A DNA stretch of 64,000 bases from Cladochytrium replicatum (GCA_025526935.1 JAHLKD010000112.1:1-64000); one strand, 5' to 3'. Shown: positions 44,801 through 56,652, counted from the first letter of the stretch. Numbers and translations: made by a program. The notes: generated by a model from the sequence alone, not told the origin.

Positions 44801-45580
44801 ATTGCTAGTAACATTGATAGAGAGGTTAGCTGTATTGGGTAGAGATAACTGAAGTACGTCAATGAGTTGAGAAAGTGTCCGGGTGGACAGAATCTTATTG
44901 CTAGTAACATTGATAGAGATGTTAGGTTGTACTTGATAGAGATCACTCAAGTACCGTCAATGAGTTAAGAAAGTGTCCGGGTGGACAGAATCTTATTGCT
45001 AGTAACATTGATAGAGAGGTTAGCTGTACTTGATAGAGATCACTCAAGTACCGTCAATGAGTTAAGAAAGTGTCTGGGTGGACAGAATCTTATTGCTAGT
45101 AACATTGATAGAGATGTTAGTTGTACTTGATAGAGATCACTCAAGTACCGTGAATGAGTTAAGAAAGTGTCCGGGTGGACAAAATCTTATTGCTAGTAAC
45201 ATTGATAGAGAGGTTAGTTGTATTGGGTAGAGATAACTGAAGTACGTCAATGAGTTGAGAAAGTGTCCGGGTGGACAGAAAATACATGCCTCGATGTCTG
45301 TTGTGATGCAAAATTGTTTGATACATACAAAACTTATATTGCGTCTTCTTGGAAAGTGTCCGCGTGGACAGAAAGAACAATAGCTTCGTTTTAGATTCTC
45401 TATCACATCGGGTTTTACTCGGGTCTGACTTTTGACCCGAGAAGGGTTTTCCTACTGGACCCGATACCCGACCCGGATCCGACCCGAAAATTTTCCATGA
45501 AAACCCGGCACTCGGGTCGGGTACATTTAGTCAATGGACCCAGACCCGACCCGAAAGACCCTAAAACCCGCCGATCCTTA
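41803..45580 (-). mobile_element. Giant derivative with single fused ORF (inversion partner)
   Basis: Minus-strand element with both tips: left tip at 45580 (TAAGGATCGG reading leftward) and right tip at about 41803 (GGTTCGGCGGG). It carries the left array (about 6 units, 44690-45280), the ORF A N-terminal part, and at about 42447 switches to the ORF B C-terminal part. The central array and ORF B N-terminus are missing. These missing parts correspond to what is duplicated in the left-hand copy. Confidence 0.88.
42082..44560 (-). pseudogene. Chimeric ORF: ORF A N-terminal part fused in frame to ORF B C-terminal part
   Basis: ATG 44560. A 7-C run near 44455 (6 C in the 18471 copy) shifts the frame, and a TAG at about 44252 replaces GAG. 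From 44223 to 42082 the frame is open for 713 codons. It includes the BED finger end, ITADCWT, CITTDNGSNN, AHIINLAAKDF, TRWNSTFYM and LDPRFKDQYY. It reads through the A-run without the extra T seen at 20420. At about 42447 WWKTVA passes directly to RSSLTLLRVHILLGNW of ORF B and on to the ORF B stop. The hAT dimerisation domain is replaced, so it should not be an active transposase. Confidence 0.88.
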
Positions 45581-45588
45581 ATGCCGTC
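45581..45588 (-). repeat. 8-bp target duplication GACGGCAT (left-end side)
   Basis: ATGCCGTC on the plus strand directly outside the Giant left tip. Its reverse complement equals 10364-10371. Confidence 0.85.
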
Positions 45589-47530
45589 ACAATCATTGTG
45601 TAAGTTGAGTTCCAGCGAGTTTCATTATCCAGCTGCAGTTTGTTGTACTTTTGACAGGACTGCTGTGGAGTGTCCATCATGGTTTGCTCATGCAACGATT
45701 TCAATTTTTCTTGCTTCTGCGGAGTAAATTGAGTAGATCTTCATGAGGAGCCGTTTGGTTGTCTGAGGTGAGTGATGAACAAACTCTGGGCACAAGTATG
45801 ACCAAAACCGACAGAAGTGGAGCCGGGATGACAGATTAAAAGAGATGCCATCGCAGACAATTGCCTCAATGAGCAATCTGTTTGCTATTTCTTGCTTGAA
45901 TGACCCCTGCAGAGATTGTGAGTAATGAGGTAAATTCATTCAATTCCAGACTTACCAGGTGCTTCCCACTCTGCACTTGAAGCATTTGCGCCACAGTCAT
46001 TTTGGACTTTTTCAGCCCTTTATCAATTTCATCAAGGTCAATGGAATGCCTAGTGCGATGATGTCCCTTCAAAGCATTGGTTAAAAAAAACAGAGCAAGA
46101 GGCTGCATTTAAAGTTGCAAGACTTACCCTCTGATTTGTTGTCGAACTACTGATAACCTTGTAGCGCACGATCTTCTTCATTTGTTGGCATTTGATGCAA
46201 AAGTCGTACTCAACCTCAACACCGCCTACAATTCGCTTCTCTGGTTTATAGTAGCTGTGGATACTCAATGAAAATCTTGTGTCAGTCCTGACTCTGGCAG
46301 CATCTTGGGCCATGCCGAGTTCAGAAGTTGGTTCTGCTGCAGTAAAAGAGCCCTGGTTATCAGCCTCCCCCTCACCCTCAACTGCTTGTGCTGATCTTGA
46401 CAATGATCTGCATGAAGTATTCAACTCGTCGTTTACGATTGCGGGAGTTGTTCTGGGCTTCCCTCTCACTTTCAAGTGGTGAAGATGTTGATGAACTTTT
46501 ATCAATATCCTCTGGTTCTTCATTGTAGACGTTGCCCTTATTTTGTTGTTGTTTCGATCTCTTTGACCTGTATGCTAGGTAAGTCAAGTATCATTACAAG
46601 CCTGAAATTCCTACTTACCTCCTTTTTCCTTTTGGCATTTGCTTGATGTCTACCTCAAATTACAAGAACAATCAATGAAAGTCCAAGTTACACCACAAAC
46701 TGTTTAATCTTGACAATGATGTGTCGAAGCTATTTGAGCAATAAATCGAATCAGTCAAATATGCAATTTGTACACCTTCCCTACTTACAACATCTACTCG
46801 TCCTTGATAACTGTGAGGCATTGCTTGGAGACCAAACTAACGATATGTGCAAAGCATCGGACAAATGTGTGGCTTGCTGGCAGCTCAACATTTCGTGAGC
46901 GGCCTGTCTCTTGTGAAGCTTCGGTAAATGTTTCGTTGTTCGAAGCATTATCTGCTGTGATCCAGCCGATCTAATAAACAAACTGTAAGGATATCATGAT
47001 CGAAAGTTGAGCTGTCAAGGAAATCTTACCTTTTCAAAAAGATTATATTCATCGATAGTGGACACAAATGCATATTCATCGATATGGACACAAATGCATA
47101 TTCATCGATAATGGACACAAATGCATATTCATCGATAATGGACACAAATGCATATTCATCGATAATGGACACAAATGCATCCCAAATTCCTTTGCCTGTA
47201 TGGCGTCCAGGGGCCTCCTTGAAACCAAGAAAACAAGCACAAAGTTTCCAATCTGAATCAATCCAGTGGCCGGTGACTCCAATGAAAGTTTCCCTGACTT
47301 GCTCGTCCACATGTCTGTTGTAAATGACATCCTCCCTGCAACAAGACCTAGGGGAAGAATTATTGAGCATAAGCAAGGGGGAATCGGGAGTGAAAGAGTA
47401 TTAATGTTGGGTGGGGAGTCTGTAAACATGTTACGACACACAATATTCGACAAATGTTTGCCCAAGCCTTGTGGCCTATTTGCCAAATAGGTAGGTATCA
47501 TTTGTATTTGACAAATTGGCACCCCTATTT
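45589..47530 (-). pseudogene. hAT-III transposase, N-terminal and core parts
   Basis: Minus strand, many breaks. Reading leftward from 47500: SFTTDMWTSKSG, FIGVTGHWIDSDWKL and HTGKGIWDAFVSIIDEY (hAT catalytic core), then (about 46980-46790) ITADNAS-like and AHIVSLV-like pieces. Next, at 46523-46050, comes a BED-like segment (EYDFCIKCQQMKKIV .. GHHRTRH) and 45939-45740 an N-terminal-type block (FKQEIANRLLIEAIV .. LCPEF). At 45735-45590 is TPQKQEKLKSLHEQ and LQLDNETRWNSTYTMI, where Giant inserted. The BED/N-terminal block lies between core blocks, an unexpected order. Confidence 0.8.
47046..47182. repeat. 26-27-bp minisatellite inside hAT-III, about 5 units
   Basis: Unit ATATTCATCGATAATGGACACAAATGC. 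In the transposase frame (minus) the 27-bp units add AFVSIIDEY repeatedly without breaking the frame. The two left-most units are one or two bases different. Confidence 0.9.
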
Positions 47531-47647
47531 GCTCAAATCGTATTTGAGCAAATCAGGGAGCTACCCTCGATTTGACTCGCGCAAATAAGTGCAAATAAAA
47601 TTTGACAAATCAAATAAACAATTTGACTCGTGGCGGACCCTGGGCGT
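47531..47647. repeat. Short AT-rich inverted repeat
   Basis: ATTTGCTCAAAT-CGT-ATTTGAGCAAAT near 47527-47555 is a perfect 12-bp-arm hairpin, followed by scattered TTTGACAAAT words. Possibly hAT-III subterminal DNA. Confidence 0.5.
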
Positions 47648-47717
47648 CATTCGATCCTGAGCCCATTTTGTTGTTGTTGTCCGAAGAAATATGTAAAGCA
47701 ACGATTCGTAACTATTG
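47648..47717 (-). pseudogene. Copia-2b leader and gag start fragment
   Basis: Reverse complement of 26333-26400: CAATAGTTACGAATCG leader and the first gag codons (MGSGSNDA-like, one substitution). Confidence 0.85.
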
Positions 47718-48302
47718 TGTTGAACAAAGCTGTGGTCTGGATCCTCAGGTTGTGTGTGTCGATTCACGGGCTAATGTTAGTAAGAGCTGAATAAAGAAGA
47801 TTGCGAGTCACAAGTGCTAGCGCAAGAGAATGCTCCTTGTGTGTATCGCCACAGGCTCCTTAAATAAGTGTACTGTCGTTTTGGCTTTTCCCTCCAGAAG
47901 ATCTGGATCGCAGCGATAAGGTTTGACTCTTCTTCTCACAGGCGTAGCAAAGCATAATCATGCTAAGCTGTGTGTGAGATGTAACAGGATTGTTGTTGCA
48001 CATGATTCCCATGAACGCAGTAATCATATGTAAACCTTTGCTATGATCTGATTCGGGCTTCACTTCTACAAGTGGATAATAGAAAAGTAATGACAGTTTA
48101 CTATACCTATGGCTGGAATAAATATAACCCATGAAGAAATAACCGGAGGTGTCCAAACTCGTAATAGATCATCATCTATATGGTTTAGTTCAATAGTTAG
48201 AAATGTTGCTCGGTGGAGAGTGACATTTCTGTATATCAGGCGTTTGTGTTTTGTACTATCAATGACTGGATTGGCCAAGTCCATCAATCAAAATACTTAA
48301 CA
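47718..48302 (-). repeat. Copia-2b LTR
   Basis: TGTTGAACAAAGC..AATACTTAACA, 585 bp. In correct orientation as the 5' LTR of the fragment on its left; right flank is Copia-2a sequence. Confidence 0.9.
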
Positions 48303-49195
48303 GCTAATTCGTTTATGGTCACAGCTGAAATGTTGTTTACTCCATAATCAGCCATTGTTTGGAGTATAGACTTAATGTTGCAGATGAAGCTCCGTCTAAA
48401 ACTTCACCCCCGTAATCTCTAGTTTTGTTAGAATCTTTTGGGAAACATTGTTGTCCTTCACTTTGTCAAACCTTACACCAGACATGGTTGTCTGCTGCTC
48501 TTGGGCAGTGTTTGTAGTGGTACCAGGTAAAACATTCTGTTTGCCAACAGAGAGTGCAGAATTAGAAAGATTCGTCAAAATAGCTGCACCTATTTTGGAA
48601 GAGTGTTTAAGTAATAGATTAGTGGGCTTCCAAACTTCCATGAAGATAATATAAACCTCCATGTCTTAAACTAATAGTAACACATTGTTCAGTTCCTTTG
48701 TTTGACAAATAGACTTTGTCTTTGGTAAAACTGACTACATCACCTTCATCCCCTATGATGCTATAGACAGATATAAGTGTATCCTCTAAATCAGGAACAA
48801 AGAGTGCGTTTTGAATGTGTTTTATTGAACCATTTGACAAAACAAGTGCAATATCAATCTCCATAGCCTTTAATAGGAATGGGATGATTGTCTGCCAAGT
48901 AAACATCTCCTGCATCATTAACGTAAAATAAATTCTTGAATGCATGTCTGTCTGGAGTCATCCAAGCGGTAGCACCAGCGTCAATCAAACTGAGAGGTTT
49001 GGCATTAACGTGTAGATTGCAGTTGATACTCTTCAATGCTGTGATAATAGAGGGATGTGTAAAATCCACAATATTGTTAGCTTTGAAGATTGAAGAGAAG
49101 GATTTGATTGATTGTACCTTGCTGGAAGGGTCTGATCCCTGAGAATCGATATCCATGTTCTGGGATGTAGAGGAGGATGCTTTTATCTGTTTCGA
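48303..49195 (-). pseudogene. Copia-2a gag/protease fragment
   Basis: Matches 14268-15170: protease region LIDAGATAWMTPD (DAGAT instead of DSGAT), upstream gag tail and downstream linker. Frameshifts near 48455 and 48860. It ends at 49195, the last recognisable transposon sequence before the gene island. Confidence 0.85.
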
Positions 49196-50161
49196 TTGGA
49201 AAAGCTACAGGTCCACAAAACCATTGGCAAATTGTTAGTACTATCATATCAGACAATAACCTCAATGAAGCAGTAAACAGACTTGGGTATTCTCTCGGGG
49301 TTTGTGTCATTGCACAGCAAGAGGAGTACAATTCCATAAATGATGTTGTTGCACAGCAAAAGGTGTACAGTTCCATAAATGATGTAATGTGCTTACACTG
49401 ATCATTGGACTTTGATCAGTAGGCAAAAGCAGAATTTTACTGACATCCACTATGTCCTTAGCTAGCAGAGCTAATTAATGGATTGGAAAAAGGAAATACT
49501 TATAACGATGTGCCTTCAGCTGTGGTCTTCACATTTTGCTATTGAGAAATGCTTTTAAAGACGTGATTCAAGACTGAACACCATATGGTTTTAGAAATGC
49601 TGTCAGGAAATTGTTTTGCCATTTCGGTGGAATCCACAATTAATGCTGCATGCAGTGTTTCCTCGAATGCTTGTCTCGAATACCAGATGCTCCGTACACT
49701 CCATGATGGTTCAGCAGCCGCACCAAATGCAAATTGATTCTCCGCATATTAGAGTCCCATGTCCCGTTATGACCATCAGTCGACTAAAAATGATCCGAAT
49801 TCCCGCAAGTCTTCAATAAATTAGGTGGTCAAACATATTTAGCATGCATTGAGGCTGTTGAAGAGGGACGGTTTTACTCATCCTAATTTGGATCTGTATG
49901 CCAAGAGCCACATCGCTCATCGGCAACAACAGGGAACTGTTAGCAATCTATTCGACGAACTGGGAATCAAGGGCGATTGAATGCAGTCTATTTAAAAAGT
50001 AGTTTTCGAAAACATGAGGTGAATAACGACGCCATGATGCATTTGTACTCCGAGTTTACATGCTTCTCGTCTCCCTTCTCAGACCATTGGACATTTTGGC
50101 CCACCATCAAAATTGGTTTGGCGCAGCAGGCGTGGATCTGGAAAAACTTCTCACTTGAGGA
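49196..50161. other. Transition zone upstream of the gene island
   Basis: 49307-49385 is a 38-bp unit present twice (GCACAGCAA.AGG.GTAC..TTCCATAAATGATG). At 49845-49979 a short open stretch ends LLKRDGFTHPNLDLYAKSHI and NLFDELGIKGD before a stop; it looks coding but I cannot name it and no complete gene fits. The 5' region of the synthetase gene lies within the last 150 bases. Confidence 0.45.
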
Positions 50162-51792
50162 ATGATCAGTGTCATTATCGGCGGGCAGTGGGGCGATGAG
50201 GGCAAGGGAAAGCTCGTCGATATCCTTGCTCAAGATGCGGATCTCTGTTGTCGTTGCCAGGTAAGATTTGGAAGTGCATGAATTTGTAGCCGGTTACAAC
50301 CTTTTTGACGTTTTATAACTTTCAAAAAGGGTGGCAACAACGCCGGGCATACTATTGTCGTGAACGGTACCTCTTTTGACTTCCACATGCTCCCGAGCGG
50401 GCTTGTAAATCCAAAGTGTGCCAATTTGGTGGGCAACGGCGTCGTGGTGCACGTGCCGGGCTTCTTCCAAGAGCTTGAGAAGACTGTTTACAAAGGAGTC
50501 GATCCTGCCGGAAGGCTTTTCGTTTCCGATCGTGCTCACATGGTGTTTGATTTCCACCAAGTTGTCGACGGGCTTCGTGAATCTGAACTTGCAAGCGTTC
50601 GCCCGGACTTGGCTTTGGGTACAACAAAGAAGGGGATCGGACCAACTTATAGCTCAAAGGCGGCGCGAAGTGGTGTTCGGATCCATCATCTGATTGGAGA
50701 CTTTGCCGAGTTCGAGGAGAAGTTCCGAGCATGCCTTGATGCCGAATGGCGACGCTATGGCAAATTTGAATACGACGTTGATGCTGAATTGAATCGATAC
50801 AAGGTGGGATGATCGGCTTCAAATGGGCTTTCGCTAAAAAGATGTCGTCGTTGATAGGAGTATGCTGTAAAAATTCGACCGTACGTTGTAGATGGTGTAA
50901 AGTACATCCACGAAAGCTTTGCGGCGGGAAAGAGAATTCTTGTCGAGGGCTCTCAAGCTACTATGTTGGACATTGATTTCGGTATGCGTGTCAAAGTTTG
51001 ATGTTGGCTCTCGAGACATTGATGAAATGCAAAATCAAGGGACCTACCCCTATGTGACATCATCAAGCACAAGTGTAGGTGGTGTCTGCACCGGTCTTGG
51101 TGTACCACCGCGTCTGGTCAGCAAAGTTTACGGAGTGGTGAAAGCTTACACCACGCGAGTTGGAGCTGGCCCTTTCCCCACCGAGCAGCTGAACGTGAGA
51201 CCTGAGTACATACGGAGCAACAGAAACTGACTTGGTATTTTAAGTCGATAGGTGATCATTTGACCGATGTTGGACGTGAATATGGTGTGACAACTGGTCG
51301 ACGGAGGCGATGTGGTTGGCTCGACTTGGTTGTCGTTCGCTATTCCAACATGATTAACGGCTATGACAGCATCAACCTGACCAAGTTGGACGTTCTTGAC
51401 CAGCTTCCTGATATTAAGATTGGGGTGGGTTACAAGTACAATGGAGAGGTTCTGAGCACCTTCCCAGGTAGGGGATCATGACATCAGTGATGGGGATTTT
51501 ATTTTATTGACTCACTCCAATGTAGCGGACCTTTCGTTGTTGTCAAAGGTTGAAGTTGTTTACGAGACGCTTCCGGGATGGAATACCGACATTTCAAACT
51601 GTACTTCCTGGGACGAACTTCCAGTCAACGCTCAAAAATACATAAAATTTATTGAGGAAAACGTCGGTGTCAAAGGTATTGAAAACGACTTGGAAATATT
51701 GCTTGCATTCTGACCAATATGACCTCTCTCAATCAGTTGAATGGATAGGCGTTGGTCCCGGACGCGATTCCACGATCCACCGCAAAGCATGA
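50162..51792 (+). CDS. ADE12: Adenylosuccinate synthetase (7 exons)
   Basis: Joins IMP and aspartate using GTP in the first step of AMP synthesis; cytosolic homodimer. Exons 50162-50260, 50330-50803, 50858-50981, 51040-51194, 51245-51467, 51526-51675, 51737-51792. The sum is 1281 bases, 426 residues, the normal family length. It opens [20 protein letters not shown], holding the GTP loop GDEGKGK, followed by GGNNAGHT. Further family motifs are [53 protein letters not shown] and [10 protein letters not shown] near the end. Introns are 50-69 bp. The fourth acceptor (TTTTAAG before TCG at 51245) is the least certain. It is in head-to-tail order with BTA1, with 376 bp between the coding regions. 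Confidence 0.95.
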
Positions 51793-52093
51793 TAGACTGC
51801 TAAATTCCTTGTTGGTCTTTCTTTACACACCGCTTAAAAAAAGCAGCTGTGATTCACACTAGAGTTGACGGGTCACTAGTATTGCTCCGCAGTGTGACGT
51901 CGGTGGCGCACGGTGATCTTCACATGCCAGACTGCCTAAAACAGTCAGATTGCGTCGCGGTGTTGGGGTTCTGATTGCCCCACCAACAATTTTGTAGCGC
52001 GAAGAAAAAGGAATCTCACCCTCGAATCCCATCGTTCGGCGGTCCCGTTCTCATTCTCTGTCTCATTTCGGTTCATCGGTTCATCGGCTCAAG

Positions 52094-52166
52094 GTAAGCC
52101 AGCTCTCTTTGTCCGAAGCATTCGTGATTTTCGCTCAATATCTACAACTACAAATCTCTCGGTTAG
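52094..52166 (+). other. Predicted 5'UTR intron of BTA1
   Basis: AAG-GTAAGCC..CTCGGTTAG-CAATGG: strong donor, acceptor two bases before the chosen start codon. 73 bp. It removes an upstream near-cognate open stretch (52109 onward). Confidence 0.6.
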
Positions 52167-52168
52167 CA

Positions 52169-55058
52169 ATGGCTCCCACTGCTGCTCCGAAGAAGTATAC
52201 TCCCCGTGCTCAAGTTGCGGGTGCAAAGTCTGCACAGGTGACTGTAAAGGCTGGCGCTCCCCTTCGCCAGAAAACTTCTGAAAAGAAGCGGAGATCACTG
52301 TTGGAATACAAGCGGTTCTACTTCTTTTCTGCTTTGGTGATTCCGCTGTTCGCTCTTTCGGATTTGCTCCCTCGTGTGGCTCGATACTTCGGCTTTGTGA
52401 CGGACAGCTTCAAGGAGCGTTTTGCCTTCATCACGTACCTCCCCGCCACCCTTCAGATCGCTGCTCTCGCATCGCTCATCACCGCCGGTTACTTCTTCCA
52501 CAAAGTTGGTAAACCTTACCTGGTTTTTGCCTGGAACTGTTTCATCAAGCCTTTCCTCACGAGGAAGCCTGATGGTATTGACTCCAACGAACACCAGCTC
52601 CGTCTTGAGCAGTTCTACCAGGGCCAGGCTGATGTGTACGACGTCACTCGCCGCCGGTACGTCAGCCCAACCTGATGTGAACTACTTAATCTCATTTTGT
52701 TCTTTCGCAGCTTGTTGCGCGGTCGTAACACCATGCTCAAGCTCTGCGCTGCGCAACTCCGCCAATACTACCCAGTTCGATTTGCCGACAACTTCGAGCC
52801 GGGAAAAGCCGGAGAGACTGTGAACGACCCTTCATTCCTGCCGTCTCCCCCTCTGTCTCCCTCTTTCCTGACCAACACCGATACCCGATATGCCTGGGTT
52901 GACATTGGTGGTGGTACCGGGGAAAACGTTGAGCGAATGAACCAGTTCTTCCCTATCCGCAACTTTGATCGAGTTTATGTCGTTGACATCACTCCTTCGC
53001 TTTGCGAAGTTGCTCGCAAGCGCTTCGAACGCCTCGGCTGGACCAACGTACGCGTTTTGTGCATGGATGCTGAGAAGTTTGAAGTGCCCAAGGACGACGG
53101 TGACCTTGAGATTGCGCTGATTACGATGAGCTACTCTCTGTCGATGATCGAGCAGTTCTACGGCATTGTTGACCAGCTGTCCACGGTTCTGAGCCCCAAC
53201 GGCATTTTCGGTGTTGCCGACTTCTACGTCTCCAGCAAGCGTTCATCGGACCCTCACCGTCAGCTTTCTTGGTTCATGCGCTGGTTCTGGTCCATCTGGT
53301 TCGACTTGGACAACATCTACCTCCACCCGTGCCGCCGTGACTACCTCGAGTACAAGTTCGCCACCGTCAAGACTCTCAGCGGCAAGAACCACTTTGTCAA
53401 ACCAGTCGTGACTATCCCTTACTACGTATGGATTGGTGCCCAGAAAGGATCTATTCTAGGTGACGGCTTTGCCCTGGACGGTCCTGCTGTCGGGAGTGTG
53501 GAGGTTGATGAGAATGACGAGACGCGATCGGTTGATTCGGACGGTGAGGACCGGGATGACAACGTCGTGGACAACAAGGCTTTTCAGGAGGTTGAGTTTG
53601 GCGCAAAGAACAACATTGTCGATTCGGCACACGTTCACGGTCAAGGAATGAGATGGCGCCAGCCTTTCGACACGAAGCTGATCCCGCGATTCAGCACCTA
53701 CATCTACGCATTTGCTTGGGAAGACCCTCGTGTTGATCTTGAGTTCATGCAGATGAAGCCCACCGACAAAATGCTGACTATCACTTCGGGAGGCTGTAAC
53801 ATTCTTGAGTATCTCGTTAAAGTTGGACCCGCACGGTATGTGTCAAATGCTTCTAGTTGCGAACGTTTCTTTGACTGTTTTTACAGTGTACATGCCGTCG
53901 ATCTCAACCCTTGCCAAAACAACATGCTCGAGCTCAAGCTTGCGGGTATCTCTTCGATGGAGTACCAGGATTTCTGGCGCTTGTTCGGAGAAGGCCAGAT
54001 TCCCAGCTTCCAGACTCTCCTCGACACCCACCTCTCCCCATACCTCTCCCCTCATGCATACCAGTGGTGGGTGGCGAACGGCAACTTCAAGAACCTTCAC
54101 AAGACGGGATGTTCAGGATTGGCTATTCGCGTCTTCGACTTTGTCATCAAGGTTCGGGGTTTGCGTGGAGCGGTTGATCGCATGTGCAACGCGTCTACAC
54201 TCGCGGAGCAAAACAAGATCTGGTTGGAGGAGATCCGCCCGCACTTCCTCAGCAAGTGGCTCATTCGTATTCTGAACAACGAGCGCTTCCTCTGGGGAGC
54301 TCTTGGTGTTCCTCCTGCTCAGATGCAGATGATCTACGAAGAAGGTATGTACAGTTATTCTTTGTATGTGGCACGACATGGCCAACTGTATCGTCCGGTA
54401 TGCGAGACTCTGGGCGACTCTCGTTGCCGCCGATACTTGGTACCGTAAATGGGAATTCAACATCCCGCCACGTTTGTCTACATGGTGGATTTCAACAATC
54501 CTTCCTGATCTCTTTACTGATTATTGCACAATGCTTGTGCTTTTCCGCTACCTTATAGGTAGCGCCTACGACTACGCAGCGAACACGTTCGACCCGGCAA
54601 TCGAGCACTCCCTATTGCGTGACGACAACTACTTCTACTACCTCTGCCTTATGCTTAAGTACCGACCGAACAACTGCCCTGCGTACTTGAGCGAGGCTGG
54701 CTTCAAGATCCTCAAGGAAAACCCCGAGCGTCTGAACGCGATCAAGATCCACACCGACACGATCATCAACGTCCTCACCAACCAGGTTGAGGATGCAGAG
54801 CTCGACCACATCATTTTGATGGACCATCTCGACTGGTTCGCTCACGAGGATGCCGAGGCGGAGCTGAAGATGGTGCACCAGAAGCTCAAGGTTGGCGGCC
54901 GCGCGTACTGGCGCTCTGCCGGGAAGTACCCGTGGTACAATGAGATTCTCGAGAAGCTCGGTTTCGAAGTGTTCCCGCTCCAGATCCGCGAGGACAAGAA
55001 GATGTACATTGACCGGGTAAATATGTATGCTTCGTTCTGGTGCGGTCGCAAGCTTTGA
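52169..55058 (+). CDS. BTA1: Betaine lipid synthase (DGTS synthase), BtaB-like plus BtaA-like domains
   Basis: Makes diacylglyceryl-N,N,N-trimethylhomoserine, a phosphorus-free membrane lipid, in the ER. Exons 52169-52656, 52711-53835, 53887-54344, 54559-55058; 2571 bases, 856 residues. N-terminal part has hydrophobic segments (FFSALVIPLFALSDLLP, LPATLQIAALASLITAGYFF). Residues about 165-400: class I methyltransferase with DIGGGTGENVERM and VVDITPSLCEVA (N-methylation, BtaB-like). Then a BtaA/DUF3419-like domain (YIYAFAWEDPRVDLEFM, ITSGGCNILEYLV, AVDLNPCQNNMLELKLAG, LGVPPAQMQMI, RDDNYFYYLCL, ending MYASFWCGRKL), which transfers the aminocarboxypropyl group from SAM. The start MAPTAAPKK was chosen because it follows the predicted leader intron. 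Intron 3 (54345-54558, 214 bp) is much longer than its neighbours. It is convergent with the carrier gene. Confidence 0.93.
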
Positions 55059-55303
55059 GTGCATTTCTAAGTGTCTTTCACTTTGTTGAATGGTGGTGTT
55101 TGGTCACCAAAAATGTTTAAAAGTTTTACAGTGTACTGGTTTTCTTGTATGGTTGCACACACAACTGAGGTGTATTTTTTTGAATTGTCTTCCGGAAGTG
55201 TCGATAATAGTTCATACAGTAACAAACAGTAGACAACATTCGATGGAGAGATGCAAACATCATCTGTCTTACGTCCTCACTGATAACATCAATTGTTCCT
55301 CCC
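55059..55303. terminator. Convergent 3' region between BTA1 and the carrier gene
   Basis: 245 bp with T/A-rich runs on both strands. No clear single polyadenylation signal. Confidence 0.35.
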
Positions 55304-56652
55304 TCATGTACGGAAAAGCTTGCTTAGCGATTCGTAAACAGAGAAAGTGATGGCAGTTCCAGGAAGAACTCGCAATAAATTCGTCCCAAGTCCCTTGTAA
55401 AATGCTGCCAAACCTTCTCGGCTGGATGATGGGAACGACGCCCGAAGAACATTAGTAACAAATAATGTAAAGACTTTGGTGCATACCGATAAATTCTTGA
55501 GATGGTAGATATCACTCCATTGTAGTCAGAGTTAGAAATGCTCCGCTCGTTCTATCATTCATTTTATGCTCAGCATTGCTCCATTTGGACCCGCACCTGT
55601 TTTACCTGCAGTCGCGCTTTCACAACTTGATAAGGGTAGGTACAGAGTGCCGCAACCACTTTTGAAGCAGATGCCATAACGATGTATTCCATCGTCCCCT
55701 GATAACAATCAAGATACTGTGCAAACAAAATATTGCAGGTGCCTACCAAATTTTGGGCTTCTCTTTTCTTAGACAAACTTGTCCATCGTAGTTTCATTTC
55801 TTCATATGCCATGAACTGGATAGCACCATGTGATGCACCAAACAGAGCTGGTATTAATCCACGATAGAGACCTCGGATCCCTTCCCCCTTCCATGTTTGA
55901 ACTAGTCCGTCTACAAGTCGGGCTGTTATTAAATAGGGAAAATTTGGTCTCGTCACTGAAATATCACCTGTTAAACTCTTGTACGCCCCGACGTCCGTGG
56001 CACGTTGAGCACACATGCGAGTTTTTATCAACCATATGGGATTGGTGAAGCATGACGTAAACGCCCCTGATACAGTTTGTGAATCGAATGGTGTTCGAAT
56101 GGATCCCGCACGTACCGGCTTCGGCTGATGCGATCAAGTGATTAGCTGGGGATAATCGTTGCTGTCCTTCGGTTTTCATGCTGTCCTTCAGCTTCTGGTA
56201 ACTGGAGCAGGGGATACTGAGATCAAAAGTCTCAAGCTGGGTATAATAATGCTCATTACCACCAAAAGTATAGTCCCCAGGAAAGTGCTGAACCAGCAAA
56301 GTTGGCAGACAGCCCGCGATAGAGACCTCTCATTGTCCCCTCCTCTTTCGCTATTTGTCGCCACATTACGATGGTCTGAACATTCCAAATTCTTCTCCAC
56401 AAAGAAGACTCGGGAGTAAGATTTCTCGCATTTCGGCGATAACTCCGTTCGTCCACTGCGCAAAAATGACGTTACCCATAGGCATCAGAAGCTCACGTCT
56501 CTGCTTTTACTTTGAAATCGGATCTTTATGACGTCGAACGGGTGCAGAACGATTGTGGATACGGCACCGGCGCAGAAACCAGCGATGGCCTGGTCATTTG
56601 CAACTGAGCCAGCAAAGGTTTTTGTTTTTGGATTGGGAGACGCGGTTGCCAT
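55304..56652 (-). CDS. FLX1: Mitochondrial carrier, FAD/folate transporter type (8 exons)
   Basis: Inner-membrane carrier predicted to import FAD or folate. Exons in transcription order: 56652-56511, 56455-56260, 56201-56116, 56066-55968, 55922-55747, 55698-55606, 55551-55487, 55421-55304; 975 bases, 324 residues, a usual carrier length. Three signature repeats: HPFDVIKIRF, NPIWLIKTRM and YPYQVVKARL. Trp in the second and Gln in the third are characteristic of the SLC25A32/Flx1 branch. Also FAGSALSWGLYF and ALFGASHGAIQFMAYEEMKL, strongly like human SLC25A32. It ends AITFSVYESLSKLFRT. Least certain borders: the third exon's acceptor at 56201 and the seventh exon's acceptor at 55551. FAD versus folate cannot be decided from sequence. 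Confidence 0.92.

Noticed and set aside
49177-49401. Short frame with repeated VAQQ..YNSINDV
   Set aside because: Explained by the 38-bp tandem duplication; no wider coding support.
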